A stretch of DNA of 64,000 bases from Hofstenia miamia (GCA_004352715.1 SCFE01000031.1:625843-689842), one strand, 5' to 3'. Positions 9,790-63,971 are shown, numbered from the stretch's first letter. Made by a program: numbers and translations. The notes: generated by a model not told the origin, from the sequence alone.

Positions 9790-11150
9790 GTATTTTAAAT
9801 GTATTTGATATTGTTAACATATTAAAATCACATTTTGACCAGAGTTACCATTTTTATCATATTTAGGCTTTTGAAAAAAACTTCTGAATATTTTGCTGTT
9901 GATGTCATCACAAAATATATTAACATTTGGGGAAAGTTTGCCAAAATTGGAGGATTTTCATAATTTGAACCTAAGAATATTTATAAGTAAGAACATTATT
10001 TTTAGGACAAAATTGATTTAAAAAATTCAATAATGGAAAAGAAAATTCACTTGGCAACATTCTTTTAGACAATAAACCTATAGAATGCAAATACATCCAA
10101 AAGGCACTGGTCATGGAAAATGTGCCTCTGCTGAAAAAAAATGTCATTCAAATTTGATATTAGTTTCTTATTAAATACATAATTTTTACAAAAGTAATAA
10201 AATTCACCCATTTCCTCACCAGGAAATCTGCAACAGAACAAAAGCAGGTGGTGATGCACAATATGTTCTGCCCATTGCTCCTAGAGCTAAGCAAAGTATA
10301 GATATATGGTTGTTAAAACTGAATGATGGGGAAAAAATTTTACACTAGGCACACTAGATAGAAAGGTGCCAATGTAATCATAATATAAGCGACACCTTAA
10401 GAAATAGTTCTTAAACTCTTTACAGCTTTTGTTGAAAAAATCTGCAGGTTGTTGATTTAAGGTAGTCTATTTGAAAATCAACCCAATTTAACAATTTTGG
10501 CACCACAATCTGCTAATATCATTAAAGAATGTAATGCTGATGTCTTAGGGGTTTAGTCTTCAATTTTTAAATATAGATTTTTTTTTGGATTTAAATGAAT
10601 CTCAATTTTATCCTGCCCAGATTTATCTGGATTTATCCTGCCCTGATTATCCTGTCAAAATGCAGACATAATATTTACTGCTGGAATAAAATTAGTTTAA
10701 TGTTGGAATTTTATGCAAATTGATCTTTTAGTTCACTAAGATGAAATCACTGAAATGTAACAGATTGTTTTTGCTACACCATGCCCTCTTCAATAGCAAG
10801 CTTGCATTGCAATCAAGTTACTAATAATTTAAACTGTCTCTACCATTTGCAATTGACAAGGTCACTCAATTTAATTTCATGTCATGTCTACATATATCTG
10901 AGCTACATGCTAATAATGTCCAAAGATCTTAATAGTCCCAAAACTAATAATATTTATGTGTGCTATTTTAGGGTTTGGAGCTACAGTAATTCTAACAATA
11001 GCAAGTAAGAATTGTAATAAACACTTTATTGCTTGATGTAATTCTTTGTTTTATCTGTTGATATTCTTTTCTGAGAGAAGTAACTAAACACAAATTTTAC
11101 TACTTCTGTTTCAGATTTAAGTGGCCTTAGGAAACAACATAGGGATGCCT
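9790..11150. other. AT-rich intergenic stretch upstream of the polymerase gene
   Basis: I see no exon, RNA gene or transposon end here. Isolated TATCCTGCC-like words (10610-10650) recur from 5445-5520 but make no clear element. If the polymerase gene has a promoter or untranslated first exon, it may lie here, but nothing specific supports that. Confidence 0.4.
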
Positions 11151-11582
11151 ATAGAGAGTGGCTTACTTATGGAGCTTACTGATTAATTTTATTTCTACTC
11201 ATCAGAATTTTTGTTAGAGCTCAACTGATATATATAATTAAAAGCTTTGAGAAATATGTGATCACATTGCAAAAGCTTATTAATCTACGAAAATGGTAGT
11301 GATATGGCCATTCAATGAAATGCTTAACCCCTTTCCAAACATTTGCTAAAGTGCAAAAAATCCTTAAGTATTTGATATTTGAGTGAATGTTTTGACCTTA
11401 TTTATTTTTACAGAATGGCTTTTGACCATTTCATAATTTCAAGTTTAGCCATTTTGAATAAAATGTTTTATAGTTGTGAAAAATAAAATATTATAAGAAA
11501 GTTAATAAATTTGCTTTTAAGCTTTATTGTATGGCAATACTTATATTATTTGTATTCATAGTTCTACTGGTGCTTTTATAGA

Positions 11583-53631
<42,049 letters not shown>

Positions 53632-53802
53632 TGTGTACAATACATTTTAGTGCGTAGCTAGACAAGACGTTTTCATTCTGTGCGAATCTGTTATTGTACC
53701 AGTTATCTGTTATTGCCACAATTTTCATCAGCGCCAAAGACTGTTCTTCATTAAAGACTTTGGGCCTTGAGATTTTTGTTTTATGCTACCTGTTTATATT
53801 GT

Positions 53803-53812
53803 AATAAATAAA
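53803..53812 (+). promoter_or_regulatory. overlapping AATAAA poly(A) signals of the polymerase gene
   Basis: AATAAATAAA begins 172 bases after the stop codon and contains two overlapping AATAAA hexamers. It is the first canonical signal after the coding end. Confidence 0.7.
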
Positions 53813-53829
53813 GAATAGATTTTCACAAA

Positions 53830-55260
53830 ATTAAAAAAAATCGTCATGATAACTTTTGCTGTATTGCAGTTTAGTAATTAACAAAATTAGTAGTTTGAAT
53901 GCTGGAGAAATGTTGTTTCAGAGACATCCTGAACAATATTGATATTGCTCAATATTATGCAGGAACACAGCAAAATTTATAACGATTAACTTCAAACTAG
54001 TTTTTCATCGTCGATAAAGCAATTGAATATATTGTATTTATTATTTATTAATTAATTCAGTTTTACAAATTTAGTGACTGACACCAATAAAAAAATAATA
54101 AAATATAAAAGTATACAAGTTAGCTTGGTTTTAGAAAATCGTATGACTGAATTGGTTTCGAAAGTTTATTGTTCTTGAGGATTTAAGTTTTTGGCTGTCG
54201 ATTTTTAATTCTTTGCTATATTTTTTATTTCAATCTATAATTAATTAATTAATGAAGAAAATACTGTTTTTGAAACCCTAATAAGTGTTTAACACTTCAT
54301 TTGTATTGATTTTATGTGCAAAGGATTTTAAAAATATATAATTTGTCAATTTCATTAGTGAAATCTTTATAAATACTTTACATTTATTGAAATTTGGTTC
54401 TTTTTATTTTTGAATAGAGCTTGTTCCATAAATCAATTGTAAATTTGGTAAATGCTTTACTCCAATCTTCTTTTAAATATTTTGAGATAATTCTTATTTC
54501 GTATTACACATCAACCTAGGTTATTATATCATCCATTTACAAAAATAAAAAATTGCAATTTCCTTTCTGTTAGATAGTTAATTATATCATCAATTACAAT
54601 GAAATTATAACTTTAGTTCCAATCGCAATAAATTAAAGATAATGACAGCAATATTGATGCTATTCAATAAAACTCCATGCAATAACCGCCCTAGCTACTG
54701 AACGTGCTAATGCATTTCATATTTGGTATGACGATTTTACTGGCTAACTTTATTATTTAACAACATATATTTAAGTTCCCATGTACATTTACATGTATTA
54801 AGTTTACAAACTTATTAGGAATAGAAGTAAAGCATCTTTTTTCATATGAATCTTAGTTTTCAATGTACTTAGTGTTCCCCTACCCATGAACTATAAACAG
54901 TTCCCGCAATAGGGAGACATTCCCAAGCAAGTTCCAAGCACATTATATCATTTTTCTGGTATTTCCTTCCGCAATGTTAAGGCAATAAATATCTGTAACC
55001 CCGCTCCGTTTGTGAGATTTTGTTGAGGGGGTGTGAAACTGACATTAATTGCGGCCACTATACTCATTTTCCATATAGGTATACGTATATCTGGCGGTCT
55101 TGTCTTCCATCAAGATTTACTCCTTGCTCTAGTATTGGATTTAACAATGCTTTTTGGCAAGTTCTGTAAATTTCAAAATAAATTACATTTGTGATATTGT
55201 GGTATTTTTAGTAATGTAATTTTCCATTTCATAAGTATACTATATTGTTGAATTTTAGTT
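53830..55260. other. intergenic AT-rich stretch
   Basis: Nothing recognised. Short AT-rich runs and no coding texture. Confidence 0.5.
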
Positions 55261-55264
55261 AATA

Positions 55265-55500
55265 ACCATATATGTAGCTGTATCCAGCTTAGATCTCTCA
55301 AATGCCTTTGATTCGATTAAATATACAATACTAATGGAAAATAGCTTACTTAGGATTTTCTTGTAGTAATAAGCAATTGATAACTAGTTACCTAAATCAA
55401 AGATTCCAGAGAGTCAAATTAAATGACCTTTTTTGGTTTACTATGGGGGCCTCAACTCACAGCGAACTTTTAGTCCCCTTTTTACACGTTGAAAAATCTG
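55265..55500 (+). pseudogene. LINE reverse transcriptase core fragment
   Basis: The + strand reads SSLDLSNAFDSIKYTILMEN, the RT block 'L-D-L-S-K-A-F-D-x-V-x-H-x-x-L' with the first catalytic Asp. It is followed in another frame by QLITSYLNQRFQRVKLND ('S-Y-L-x-x-R-x-Q-x-V'). Too short and too broken to be functional. Belongs to the CR1/Jockey group by motif. Confidence 0.6.
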
Positions 55501-55739
55501 AACTACTCCTTATTCATTAATTGTTAAAGAATTTATTTCTGAAGAAAACGAGACAAATCAGCAGTATACACTGAAACCCAGTCACATTTTAATGTTAGAA
55601 ACACCGCTATATCTCCAGCTCCACAAATAGATCGGGTTACCAGAAACCTCAAGCCACGACTGATTAAACCTAACATCGACTCTTTAATATTAGGCTCGAA
55701 AATGTAGAGACATTAGAGCTAACCATCTCATCACTAATA

Positions 55740-56236
55740 AGTCATCGGCCACTCATACTCAGGATATACAATTGATGAAATCGCACTTATAATTAAACTA
55801 CCCTCAAAAAGTGTCGGTCAAAAGATTCTCATCACAATTGGTCGGAACGATTTAAAGCAGAATAAATCGAATTTCATAAAATTTGAATATCCTTCTACAC
55901 CAAAAGTAGCGGAAACACTGTTTTTCCAAACAAATTCTATTTTGGACAAAACCCAAGGGTTTTGCTCACAACATTCACATTTCTAGGACTGGTTACGCAA
56001 CTCTTTCAAAGTTAATCAAACCTTTGGTGCCTCTGTGTCCACACGAGCTTCGTTTCACAAACATCAAAGCTTTCCATATAGTGCCTGGTTATCGCCGCAT
56101 TCTAATTCATCAACCACAACAAATACCACGAGGCCTCCGCCGTTATCAACAAAAGAAATTTCAGTTAAGAAATTTGTTATTTTTATCTCATAATGGTGGG
56201 AAAGTAAGTCGAATTTTTTTATTATGTATATTTTAA
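55740..56236 (+). pseudogene. LINE ORF1-like fragment with possible SGNH-hydrolase block
   Basis: An open + strand frame reads VIGHSYSGYTIDEIALIIKL, then GQKILITIGRNDLKQNKSNF, and after one in-frame TAG continues WLRNSFKVNQTFGASVSTRA. The 'I-x-G-H-S' and 'I-x-x-G-x-N-D-L' pair resembles blocks I and III of SGNH/GDSL esterase domains, which occur in ORF1 of some CR1-type LINEs. The frame then closes near 56190 just before the LINE ORF1 at 56261. The catalytic Ser is present in the first block; the last His block was not found. Confidence 0.4.
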
Positions 56237-56260
56237 ACATAATTTAAAATTCTACACGAT

Positions 56261-57255
56261 ATGACTATGAATCAGAATATTGTTAACAAATTTAATAAAT
56301 TAAGGAACTTAGTAATTTGTTCAAGAGGCAAGACTATAGATGATGCACTTTTATTGAGCCACGAGTCTATTTTGTTTGAACTTAAAAGTTTATTGATGTT
56401 GGGAAATACTGTCAGTCACAATGAAGCAAGTTACTCCAATATTTTAAAAAGAAATAAATTTAACCAAACAAGCAGCTATTACATTAAATGTACAAGCAAA
56501 AATTTAGCGAATAAAGAACCTATAACAAGTACTGATATCATCAAATGTTACTCAAGATATTCTTAAATAAATTCAAGATGCTAAGGTTTTCCTAAAATTA
56601 GAAAGATATTCCCAAATAAGAATAATGAACTTGTTTTTGCTTGTGAATCTAAAGCAGATGTTGAGGTTATTAAAAATAATATCGGGAAAAATAAGTCTTA
56701 TAATTTTGTAGAATACAAAAAGATTGCACCTAAGCTAAAAATTCTAAATGTACCGAGTTATTTTTTAGAAAACTTAAGTGCACCTGAAATCAAAGAAAAA
56801 ATATTAGTTGAAAACCCAAAGTTGCAAGATTTGTGTGGTTTAAATGATTCAATGTTTGAAATATTATTTACTAAGATTAACGGATATAGCAAAACCTCAA
56901 TTATTTTCGTTAAAGTATCCCCAAAAGTACGGAAATTCTTGCTTGACAACAGCATTCATATTGGTCTTCAGATGTGCAAGACAGTGAACATTTTTATTCA
57001 CGTATGTGTTCTAACTGTGGAATGTATGGACACTCAAGAAATAAGTGTTTAAAAAAATCACATGTGTGTATTTACTGTGTAGAAAATCACATATATACAA
57101 ATTGTCCAAATAAGAACAATCCTTGTAAATATAAATATGTAAATTGTAGCACTTTATACCATGAGAAATGCAATCACTCTACTTTTTCGATAGATTGTCC
57201 TATTTATTTGTCTAATATTAAGGTAATAATGCAGAGAACAGAAACTGATGATTGA
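56261..57255 (+). pseudogene. LINE ORF1 with CCHC zinc knuckles
   Basis: An N-terminal piece opens at 56261 (MTMNQNIVNKFNKLRNLVIC) and runs to a stop at 56566. A second part, in other frames, includes VLIFTKINGYSKTSI-like sequence and ends with CSNCGMYGHSRNKC and CIYCVENHIYTNC (C-x2-C-x4-H-x4-C and C-x2-C-x3-H-x4-C). A further Cys/His cluster follows. This is the gag-like zinc-knuckle tail of Jockey-type ORF1. At least two frameshifts separate the parts. Confidence 0.65.
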
Positions 57256-57364
57256 CTAACACAATTAGGAAACGTAAATTTTCACGATTCTTACCCAATT
57301 AAGTCTAATTTGAACAATTATGCAACTCCATTCATACCAAGTGAGGTATATCAAAGTAAAAACT

Positions 57365-57960
57365 AGAAGTTCCAAGGATTTTAGTACTTAATTGTAGATC
57401 TCTAAGAAACATAAAAAATTTAAATTCCTTATTAATTGATATTCTTACATATGAAATAGATGTCTGTATAGTTAGTGAAACTTGATTTGACTGTGAAATA
57501 TCTGAAAGTTACCTCAACTGGATGGATATTTTTGTTTTAGAAAAGATCGGGAAATTTCGAATAAAAGACACAGAGGTGGTGGTGTATGTATTTATGTTAA
57601 AAGCAATATTGAAAGTAATCTCGTAATATTACTGTTTAATAAGAAGTTAATGTATATTGCCGGATTGTATGATCCACCAAATTTAACTGTTGCTAAGAAA
57701 AATGAAGTGCGAGATTGTATCTCTGATTGCATAGAAAATTTAATTTTAAGTAACCAGGCATTATTTTTATTATTGTTGGTGACTTTAATGATCTCAATGT
57801 TGATGAGCTGTCAAGTTCTATATGTATGACAAAACTCAATCATAAAAATACAAAAATTAAGAAACCTAGATAACGTTATAACCTCTCATCCTAATTTATA
57901 TAAAAATTGTTATACATTTCCAGATCGGGTTCTACAAATCGTCTTGGATTAATAGTAGAA
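57365..57960 (+). pseudogene. LINE endonuclease fragment
   Basis: The frame reads VPRILVLNCRSLRNIKNLNS and EIDVCIVSET, then a stop at the expected Trp. It continues NKRHRGGGVCIYVKSNIESN, matching 'N-x-R-S-L...D-x-x-x-x-x-E-T-W...R-G-G-G-V-x-I-Y-V-x' of EEP endonucleases. Dead because of stops and a frameshift. Confidence 0.7.
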
Positions 57961-57999
57961 CAGGTATAGAAAAAGTGACAATTCCATTTCAAATTATTA

Positions 58000-58770
58000 A
58001 TGGAAAAAATATTGAAAAACTAAACTGTATAATAAATAATATAAATTTTGAAGAATTTGAAGAAATCAAGCGATACGATATTGATGAAGGGACCGCATTA
58101 TTTTGTAAGACAATCAAGAGTTGCATTGACAGAGCATGCCAAACCATTAATGTTAAAATGACAAACAGGGATCCAATTTTGATGACTTCTCAAATTAAAT
58201 ATTTATTGAGAAAAAAGAAGAAATTAATGCGTAAAAAATGAAATGTTTGAAAGAATTAATAAAGAAATAAAAAAGGTATTTCAAGGAAAAATCCAAAAAA
58301 TGGTGGGCTTCTGTAAATCAACTTATGGGACGCAATACACTATCAAAGATGAACAAAGAATTTGATGCAAATGAAATCAACAAAATGTTTACTAATATAT
58401 CAAATGATTTGAATTACAAACAACCTAGAACTCATAGTATAGATAGTGAAGAGATTCCAACCCTAACAATGCATCAAGTATACCATGCATTGAAAAGTGT
58501 CATCAAAAAAACATCAACAGGATACGACGGAATACCCCATTGGTTTATTAAAAAATTTTCGTTCATTATATATTTACGGAATCGCTAAGAACTGCTAAAT
58601 TCCCGAAAATTTGAAAAACTGCTATAATAATACCAATTCCAAAATCACAACCGGCAAAACTACATAATTTAAGACCAATTAGCATCACTTCAATATTGTC
58701 AAGAACTTTTAAAAAATGTGTATTTAATTTTCACATCAAAGATATCTACAATAACCATTTAAATATAGTA
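58000..58770 (+). pseudogene. LINE reverse transcriptase N-terminal part
   Basis: Includes MGRNTLSKMNKEFDANEINK, ALKSVIKKTSTGYDGIPHWF (the 'K-x-S-x-G-x-D-G-I-P' RT block) and, after a frameshift near 58575, AKLHNLRPISITSILSRTFK ('R-P-I-S-x-L'). The catalytic FADD-type block is absent because the element is cut at 58770. Confidence 0.75.
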
Positions 58771-58776
58771 TGAATT

Positions 58777-58901
58777 GGGTAGTATTTCGTTACACTTTTT
58801 TCTGATTGGTCAAGAGGTGGGTCGTATTTCGTTACACTTTTTTCTGATTGGTCGAGAGGTGGGTTTAAGTTCGTTACACTTTTCTCTGATTGGTCGAGGG
58901 G
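58777..58901. repeat. 42-bp minisatellite, three units
   Basis: Units start GGGTAGTATTTCGTTACACT (58777), GGGTCGTATTTCGTTACACT (58819) and GGGTTTAAGTTCGTTACACT (58861). Each ends in TCTGATTGGTCGAGAGG or a close variant. In the second copy of the region (59854-59920) only about one and a half units remain. One frame on the - strand is open through the repeat, but this is a by-product of the unit length being a multiple of three. Confidence 0.85.
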
Positions 58902-59400
58902 GACCTTTGGCCTCTGCTGGACCTTGTGGGGTGTATCTCTGACGTCATTGGAATGTTTTGTTGCCATTGTTTATAGTCTATTGTATAAAATGTAACCAAT
59001 TTGTTATTCATATATGTTTTTGGAATTATATAATTAATAAGTTAAAAATCCCATGAGATTGTTTGCAGTCTATTGTTCAAAATGTAACAATTTTTCTATT
59101 CATATTACATAATTTTTAAATACCATTGACATTCTACATGCAAGAAATTTACATTGTTGGAATTACATAAGTATTTTCAAACATAAATAATTTTTTAATA
59201 TTGTAATAAATACGTTTCACACATATGTCAATTGCAANAAACAAGGATCCAATTTTCATGACTTCTCAAATTAAATATTTATTGAGAAAAAAGAAGAAAT
59301 TAATGCGTAAAAAATGAAATGTTTGAAAGAATTAATAAAGAAATAAAAAAGGTATTTCAAGGAAAAATCCAAAAAATGGTGGGCTTCTGTAAATCAACTT

Positions 59401-59880
59401 ATGGGACGCAATACACTATCAAAGATGAACAAAGAATTTGATGCAAATGAAATCAACAAAATGTTTACTAATATATCAAATGATTTGAATTACAAACAAC
59501 CTAGAACTCATAGTATAGATAGTGAAGAGATTCCAACCCTAACAATGCATCAAGTATACCATGCATTGAAAAGTGTCATCAAAAAAACATCAACAGGATA
59601 CGACGGAATACCCCATTGGTTTATTAAAAAATTTTCGTTCATTATATATTTACGGAATCGCTAAGAACTGCTAAATTCCCGAAAATTTGAAAAACTGCTA
59701 TAATAATACCAATTCCAAAATCACAACCGGCAAAACTACATAATTTAAGACCAATTAGCATCACTTCAATATTGTCAAGAACTTTTAAAAAATGTGTATT
59801 TAATTTTCACATCAAAGATATCTACAATAACCATTTAAATATTGGTCAAGAATTGGGTAGTATTTCGTTACACTTTTTTC
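59401..59880 (+). pseudogene. second copy of the LINE RT fragment
   Basis: Repeats the fragment at 58325-58800, including MGRNTLSKMNKEFDANEINK and the same frameshift, as part of the larger direct repeat. Probably allelic, not an additional insertion. Confidence 0.75.
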
Positions 59881-60279
59881 TGATTGGTCGAGAGGTGGGT
59901 TAAAATTCGTTACACTTTTGTCATTTTGACCTTGGTGGGGACCTTTGGTTTCTAATCTGTGTATTTTGGCCATCTGTGTATCTCTAACATCATTGGAATA
60001 TATTCTCTTTTATTATAATATTTGTTGGCAAACACATGTGTTTGCAGACTTGTATAAAATGTAACAAATTTTTTTTAGAGGTTGAGGAATTTTTGAGAAT
60101 CTCATGAGATTGTTTGCAGTCTATTGTTCAAAATGTAACAATTTTTCTATTCATATTACATAATTTTTAAATACCATTGACATTCTACATGCAAGAAATT
60201 TACATTGTTTTTCAAACATAAATAATTTTTTAATATTGTAATAAATACGTTTCACACATATGTCAATTGCAAAAATAAA

Positions 60280-61220
60280 AAACATTTTTAATCAATAAAT
60301 ATTTTCAAGTAAAAATAATATTTAAATTAAATACATGCTTTCACAGATGCATACTCTCGCCATACAGAGAAAACGAACATTTATAAATAATAAATTTATT
60401 TACAAAGAAAATATAAAATGCACTAATAAATGATAAAGTTCATATAGCAAATTTCATCTACAGTTGAATGAACAATGATAATATTCGTTATGACCTCATT
60501 GTTGGATGGTGGAGAAAGATACAAAGAAACATTCCAAGATAGACGTTCTTCTTTTAATAATGTTAGTTGATGAAGCTAAAACATTCAATTACTACAATAT
60601 AAAGAGAAATTAAAATAGTGACAACAGTTTTAATCTTTAAATACACAGCAAGCAGAAATAATGGAAAACAATCGTAACAATGAAAAACAATATGTACTAT
60701 TAAAATATAAAAGAATGCTTACCAAATAATTTTGTAGTTTTATCACAGCATTGTTCTGCAAAGTAGCACATCATGATTTTCGTAGATAGTGTCTAAATTA
60801 ATGGTTAATAAGCAAGTCATTATTAAAAACGAGATGATGTTCGCAATCAAAAACACATGACAATTAACAATTAAATGTGCAACAAAACAAACAACGTTTT
60901 ATTTACAACGAAACATTATCAAACCCCTCCGGCTTTGGGACATTGCTCGATACTCGTTAGTAAACAGCAAACGTGAACATTTTTCTTTGAATACTTTCCG
61001 CTCATTTAACCTGTTATGCTTTGATTGAATTCAGCGGAGGTCTTTTTTGCGGTTCTAACTTACTGCAGGAATTAAAAAAAATTACAACTTGTGCACTGGG
61101 GAATTTTTGCTTCGAACTAGTATGACAGCATGACTTCAGGATGGATCTGAACCCGGTTCAAACCATAAAGTTATTTGTCGCTTAACATCTTGAATCTCTC
61201 TTCTATGAATTGACAATAAC
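60280..61220. other. AT-rich stretch, nothing recognised
   Basis: No coding texture and no repeat termini seen. Confidence 0.45.
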
Positions 61221-61224
61221 CTAG

Positions 61225-61740
61225 TGCATTGCGGGCCCGCCGGACCGCCCGTACCCACCGGGCAGAATGGAGGGTGGGCACCAGGCATTGCTGTGACCGG
61301 GCGGGCACCGGGTGCTGAAATAACTGGACATTTGTTATGCCCGCTCAAACAAAGTTTGGTATAATCATAAGACAATATGCTGTAATGACGTAAGCTTCTT
61401 CTGCTTTAAAATGAAATTTAATAATTTACTGCGAAATTTATGCCTTTACAGTAAAATTATTTCAATTTTGTTGTACATTTGCTTTTATAAAATGAAAGAA
61501 ATGCAAAATATTAATCTCTATGCATGATATTTGATAGAATTAATATATTTTATAGGAGTCGTAAGAAGTTTCTTACTAAAAAACAAAATTATATAGTACT
61601 TTTGTGCGTTTGGATTTAATGTCGTAGTATTTTACGTTTTTCTCAATAGATGGCGGGTGGACTGGGCCTCCCGTTCCTACCCGATGAATTCCAACGGACG
61701 AGCGGGCACTGGGCATCGAAGATAAACGGGCGCAGTGTGT
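61225..61740. mobile_element. possible hAT MITE with GC-rich subterminal blocks
   Basis: Two GC-rich blocks (about 61228-61320 and 61650-61735) with repeated GCGGGC / GGGCACCGGG words bracket about 330 bases of AT-rich DNA. The outermost sequences CATTGCGGGCCCG and, from the right, CACACTGCGCCCG are roughly inverted. This arrangement is typical of hAT MITEs with GC-rich subterminal binding sites. No clean 8-base duplication was found. Confidence 0.4.
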
Positions 61741-61749
61741 GCACGTAAA

Positions 61750-62460
61750 TAAAAGTTTGTAAAATTCATGTATCTTAAAAATCTACTCGTCATTTACTCG
61801 TTATTTACTTAGTTAAAGTGAATTCTACATTTATGCACATACAATCACTTGCCAAAATATTTTCATCAATAGGTCAAAAACAGTAGCATAAAAATCAACT
61901 GTTGCTCATTGTTGTGCGTTCAATTAATAATGCAAGCGAAACTTCAGCAAATTCGTTGTATATGTTTGAATCACAACAAAAGAAAATATGAGCTTCATTT
62001 TTATCATGTGGACTTCAAAATTCTGCACAATTTTTTTCTTTGTTAGTAGAAAATAGGAATGAGCCATTTTTAAGCCTCTCAACAGTACAAGAACAGTAAA
62101 AATGATTGTAATGTTCCCCATCTACTTTGCAACGAATGAACTCTTTAGAACAATTCCTTATTTTGGGTGCTGATTCTTACACATTACACCAACCACTTTC
62201 ATAACAGTAACATTCGGCTTTTTCTGGAACATCCTCGTTTACACATTCGAAGGGATTATATGCATAATACATGTCATACATTTTTTCCTCTCTGTAACTT
62301 TTTATTCATACAAAGTTGGTTCACTATTGGCAATTTAAAAACAATGTTCCAATGAATCGTCTAACGAGCTACTTAATTGGAAGATAAATATGATTATAGC
62401 ACATTAATGTAGAATACGACTTTATTGAAGAAACCAAAATTGTTATACAGACTTTAATAT
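61750..62460. other. AT-rich stretch, nothing recognised
   Basis: No gene, RNA or repeat end seen. Confidence 0.45.
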
Positions 62461-62473
62461 ACATAGTTAACAC

Positions 62474-62686
62474 CAGGGCTGTACTCCTAAGCAATTAATA
62501 AAGGGGCGCTTGCCTTGAGTTTTGTATTTTTATGATGATATATTTTGACCATAATTTAAATTCTCAACAAATAAAATACAAAATTCGAATGCTAATATAA
62601 ATTTAACTAGGAGGGCTGCGCCCCAAATCTTATTTAACAAGGTGGGCTGAACCCCCCCCTGAGTACCCCCTCGAGTACACCCCCTG
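62474..62686. mobile_element. hAT-type MITE with perfect 8-bp target duplication
   Basis: The left end is CAGGGCTGTACTCCTAAG. The right end, read from outside, is CAGGGGGTGTACTCGAGG. The flanks GTTAACAC are identical on both sides (62466-62473, 62687-62694). Non-coding, 213 bases, with poly-C/poly-G subterminal tracts. Confidence 0.85.
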
Positions 62687-63137
62687 GTTAACACCAATCC
62701 ACTAAGATTTGATTACATGCTTAATGTTAAACCGTTGGAACTTTTTTGTTGGAAACTTGAATGTAGATAAAACTTCAATGAACCGTTAAGTTTCCTCTGT
62801 AGTTTTAGTGCATTGAGAAATTGAGAAATTTCCCACATCCTGTGTGATTATGATTAAGGGCACAGATAATTTTTAAGGCTTCTACTACTTCTTTATAACG
62901 AATTAAAGAATAAACACTATTTAAAAGTCAAAATTAGGCAAATTATACTTTATTTTGCATTAATTATGTTGTTTATATTATATCTATCTTTTGCAACTAT
63001 GCAACCATGTCTTCGGATTTCTTTCCCCAAATATGGCACCACACACCCTCGCACTTCCCATACTTGCTATGTATTTATATATACAGTTATAATGATTGTA
63101 CATAGTTTCCACTGTATATTATTATTTTAATTGCATA

Positions 63138-63330
63138 CAGTGGCGTACCCAGGGGGGAGGCATGGTGGAATGTCCCCCCCCCGTCAGGTTTCCAAATTTA
63201 ATTTTGATTGGATAAATCAAAAAATATTTCGTAAAAAATATAAAAACTTAAAATCTAGGATCGTGAAATGCATTTTTTAGGGGTAATGATGACGATGCCC
63301 CCCCGTCAGAAAATCCTGAGTACGCCCCTG
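63138..63330. mobile_element. hAT-type MITE without visible target duplication
   Basis: The ends are CAGTGGCGTACCCAGGGGGG and, from the right, CAGGGGCGTACTCAGGATTT. Both carry poly-C tracts (CCCCCCCCCG and CCCCCCCG) next to GTCAG. It resembles the elements at 37836 and 62474. The flanks do not match, so it is old or rearranged. Confidence 0.65.
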
Positions 63331-63639
63331 CAAGAGGCTATAGTATATTAGTTTCTTTAGATGTATTTTCAAATACTATGGATAATATAATACAATGATA
63401 ATAATAATTTTCTTTTTAATTCGGTTATTCTTTTTTCATGGAGTTGTCTTTGTCTTTTTGTGGCCACGTTGTACCTGTTGAAATATAAATTCATATACAA
63501 TTGCAGGCGTAAATTCTTCATATTAAACAAGACGTTCTCATTGCTTCTCAGCAAATATGTAGTACGGAAAGAAAGTGATATAAAGCTCCAGATATCAATT
63601 TAACATTTTATAGAATGAAATGAGATTTGCATAATTTCG

Positions 63640-63968
63640 AAAAGATATTGTGATCCTTCAACCCATTGTTGTCACATCCGCTTATTCTCCGGATCTTTCA
63701 CCGGCTGACTTCTTTTTGTTTGGGTGTGTCAAAGAAAATTGCGAGGTCGCGAGTTTGGCTGTCCAGACGACGCTGTTCTTGCGTACGAGGAGGAGCTGGG
63801 AAAAATATCAGCAAATATGTGGTGTTCAGCCTTCGATAACTGGTTTAAGCAGTGTCGAATGTGCATTAATGTAAATGGTAATTATGTTGATTAAAAATAT
63901 ATGACTTTTTTGCTTTTCAATTGTTTTTGTTCATATGACGGGGTAATACAGAGAACTTTTGGGACTAC

Positions 63969-63971
<3 letters not shown>
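63640..63971 (+). mobile_element. mariner element 3' end with transposase C-terminus
   Basis: The + strand frame reads TSAYSPDLSPADFFLFGCVK, the mariner 'Y-S-P-D-L-x-P-x-D-F/Y-x-L-F' block containing the last catalytic Asp. After a frameshift near 63810 it ends AFDNWFKQCRMCINVNGNYV, the usual mariner C-terminus. About 90 bases further the element ends in a terminus that reads, from outside, CAGGTAGTCCCAAAAGTTCT, next to a TA target (63972). The 5' two-thirds of the element is missing. Confidence 0.75.

Larger units (their letters stand above)
56261..58770 (+). mobile_element. Jockey/CR1-type LINE, 3'-truncated
   Basis: Successive + strand parts are: ORF1 with two CCHC knuckles (56261-57255), endonuclease (57365-57960) and the N-terminal part of RT (58000-58770). 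At 58770 the LINE sequence stops in the middle of RT and a 42-base minisatellite begins. No 3' tail is present. Several frameshifts and stops interrupt all parts. Confidence 0.75.
58163..60272. repeat. ~1.05-kb direct repeat across the N at 59238 (alleles?)
   Basis: Bases 58163-59237 recur at 59239-60272. Much of the copies is identical, but they differ at several places: 3 versus 2 minisatellite units, indels near 58990-59050 and 60000-60090, and single bases such as TTTTGATG versus TTTTCATG. The differences suggest two haplotypes rather than two reads of one sequence. Confidence 0.85.

Noticed and set aside
58746-58967. 73-codon - strand ORF with three LDQSEKSVTK repeats
   Set aside because: The repeat comes from the 42-base minisatellite, whose unit is a multiple of three; nothing else supports a protein.
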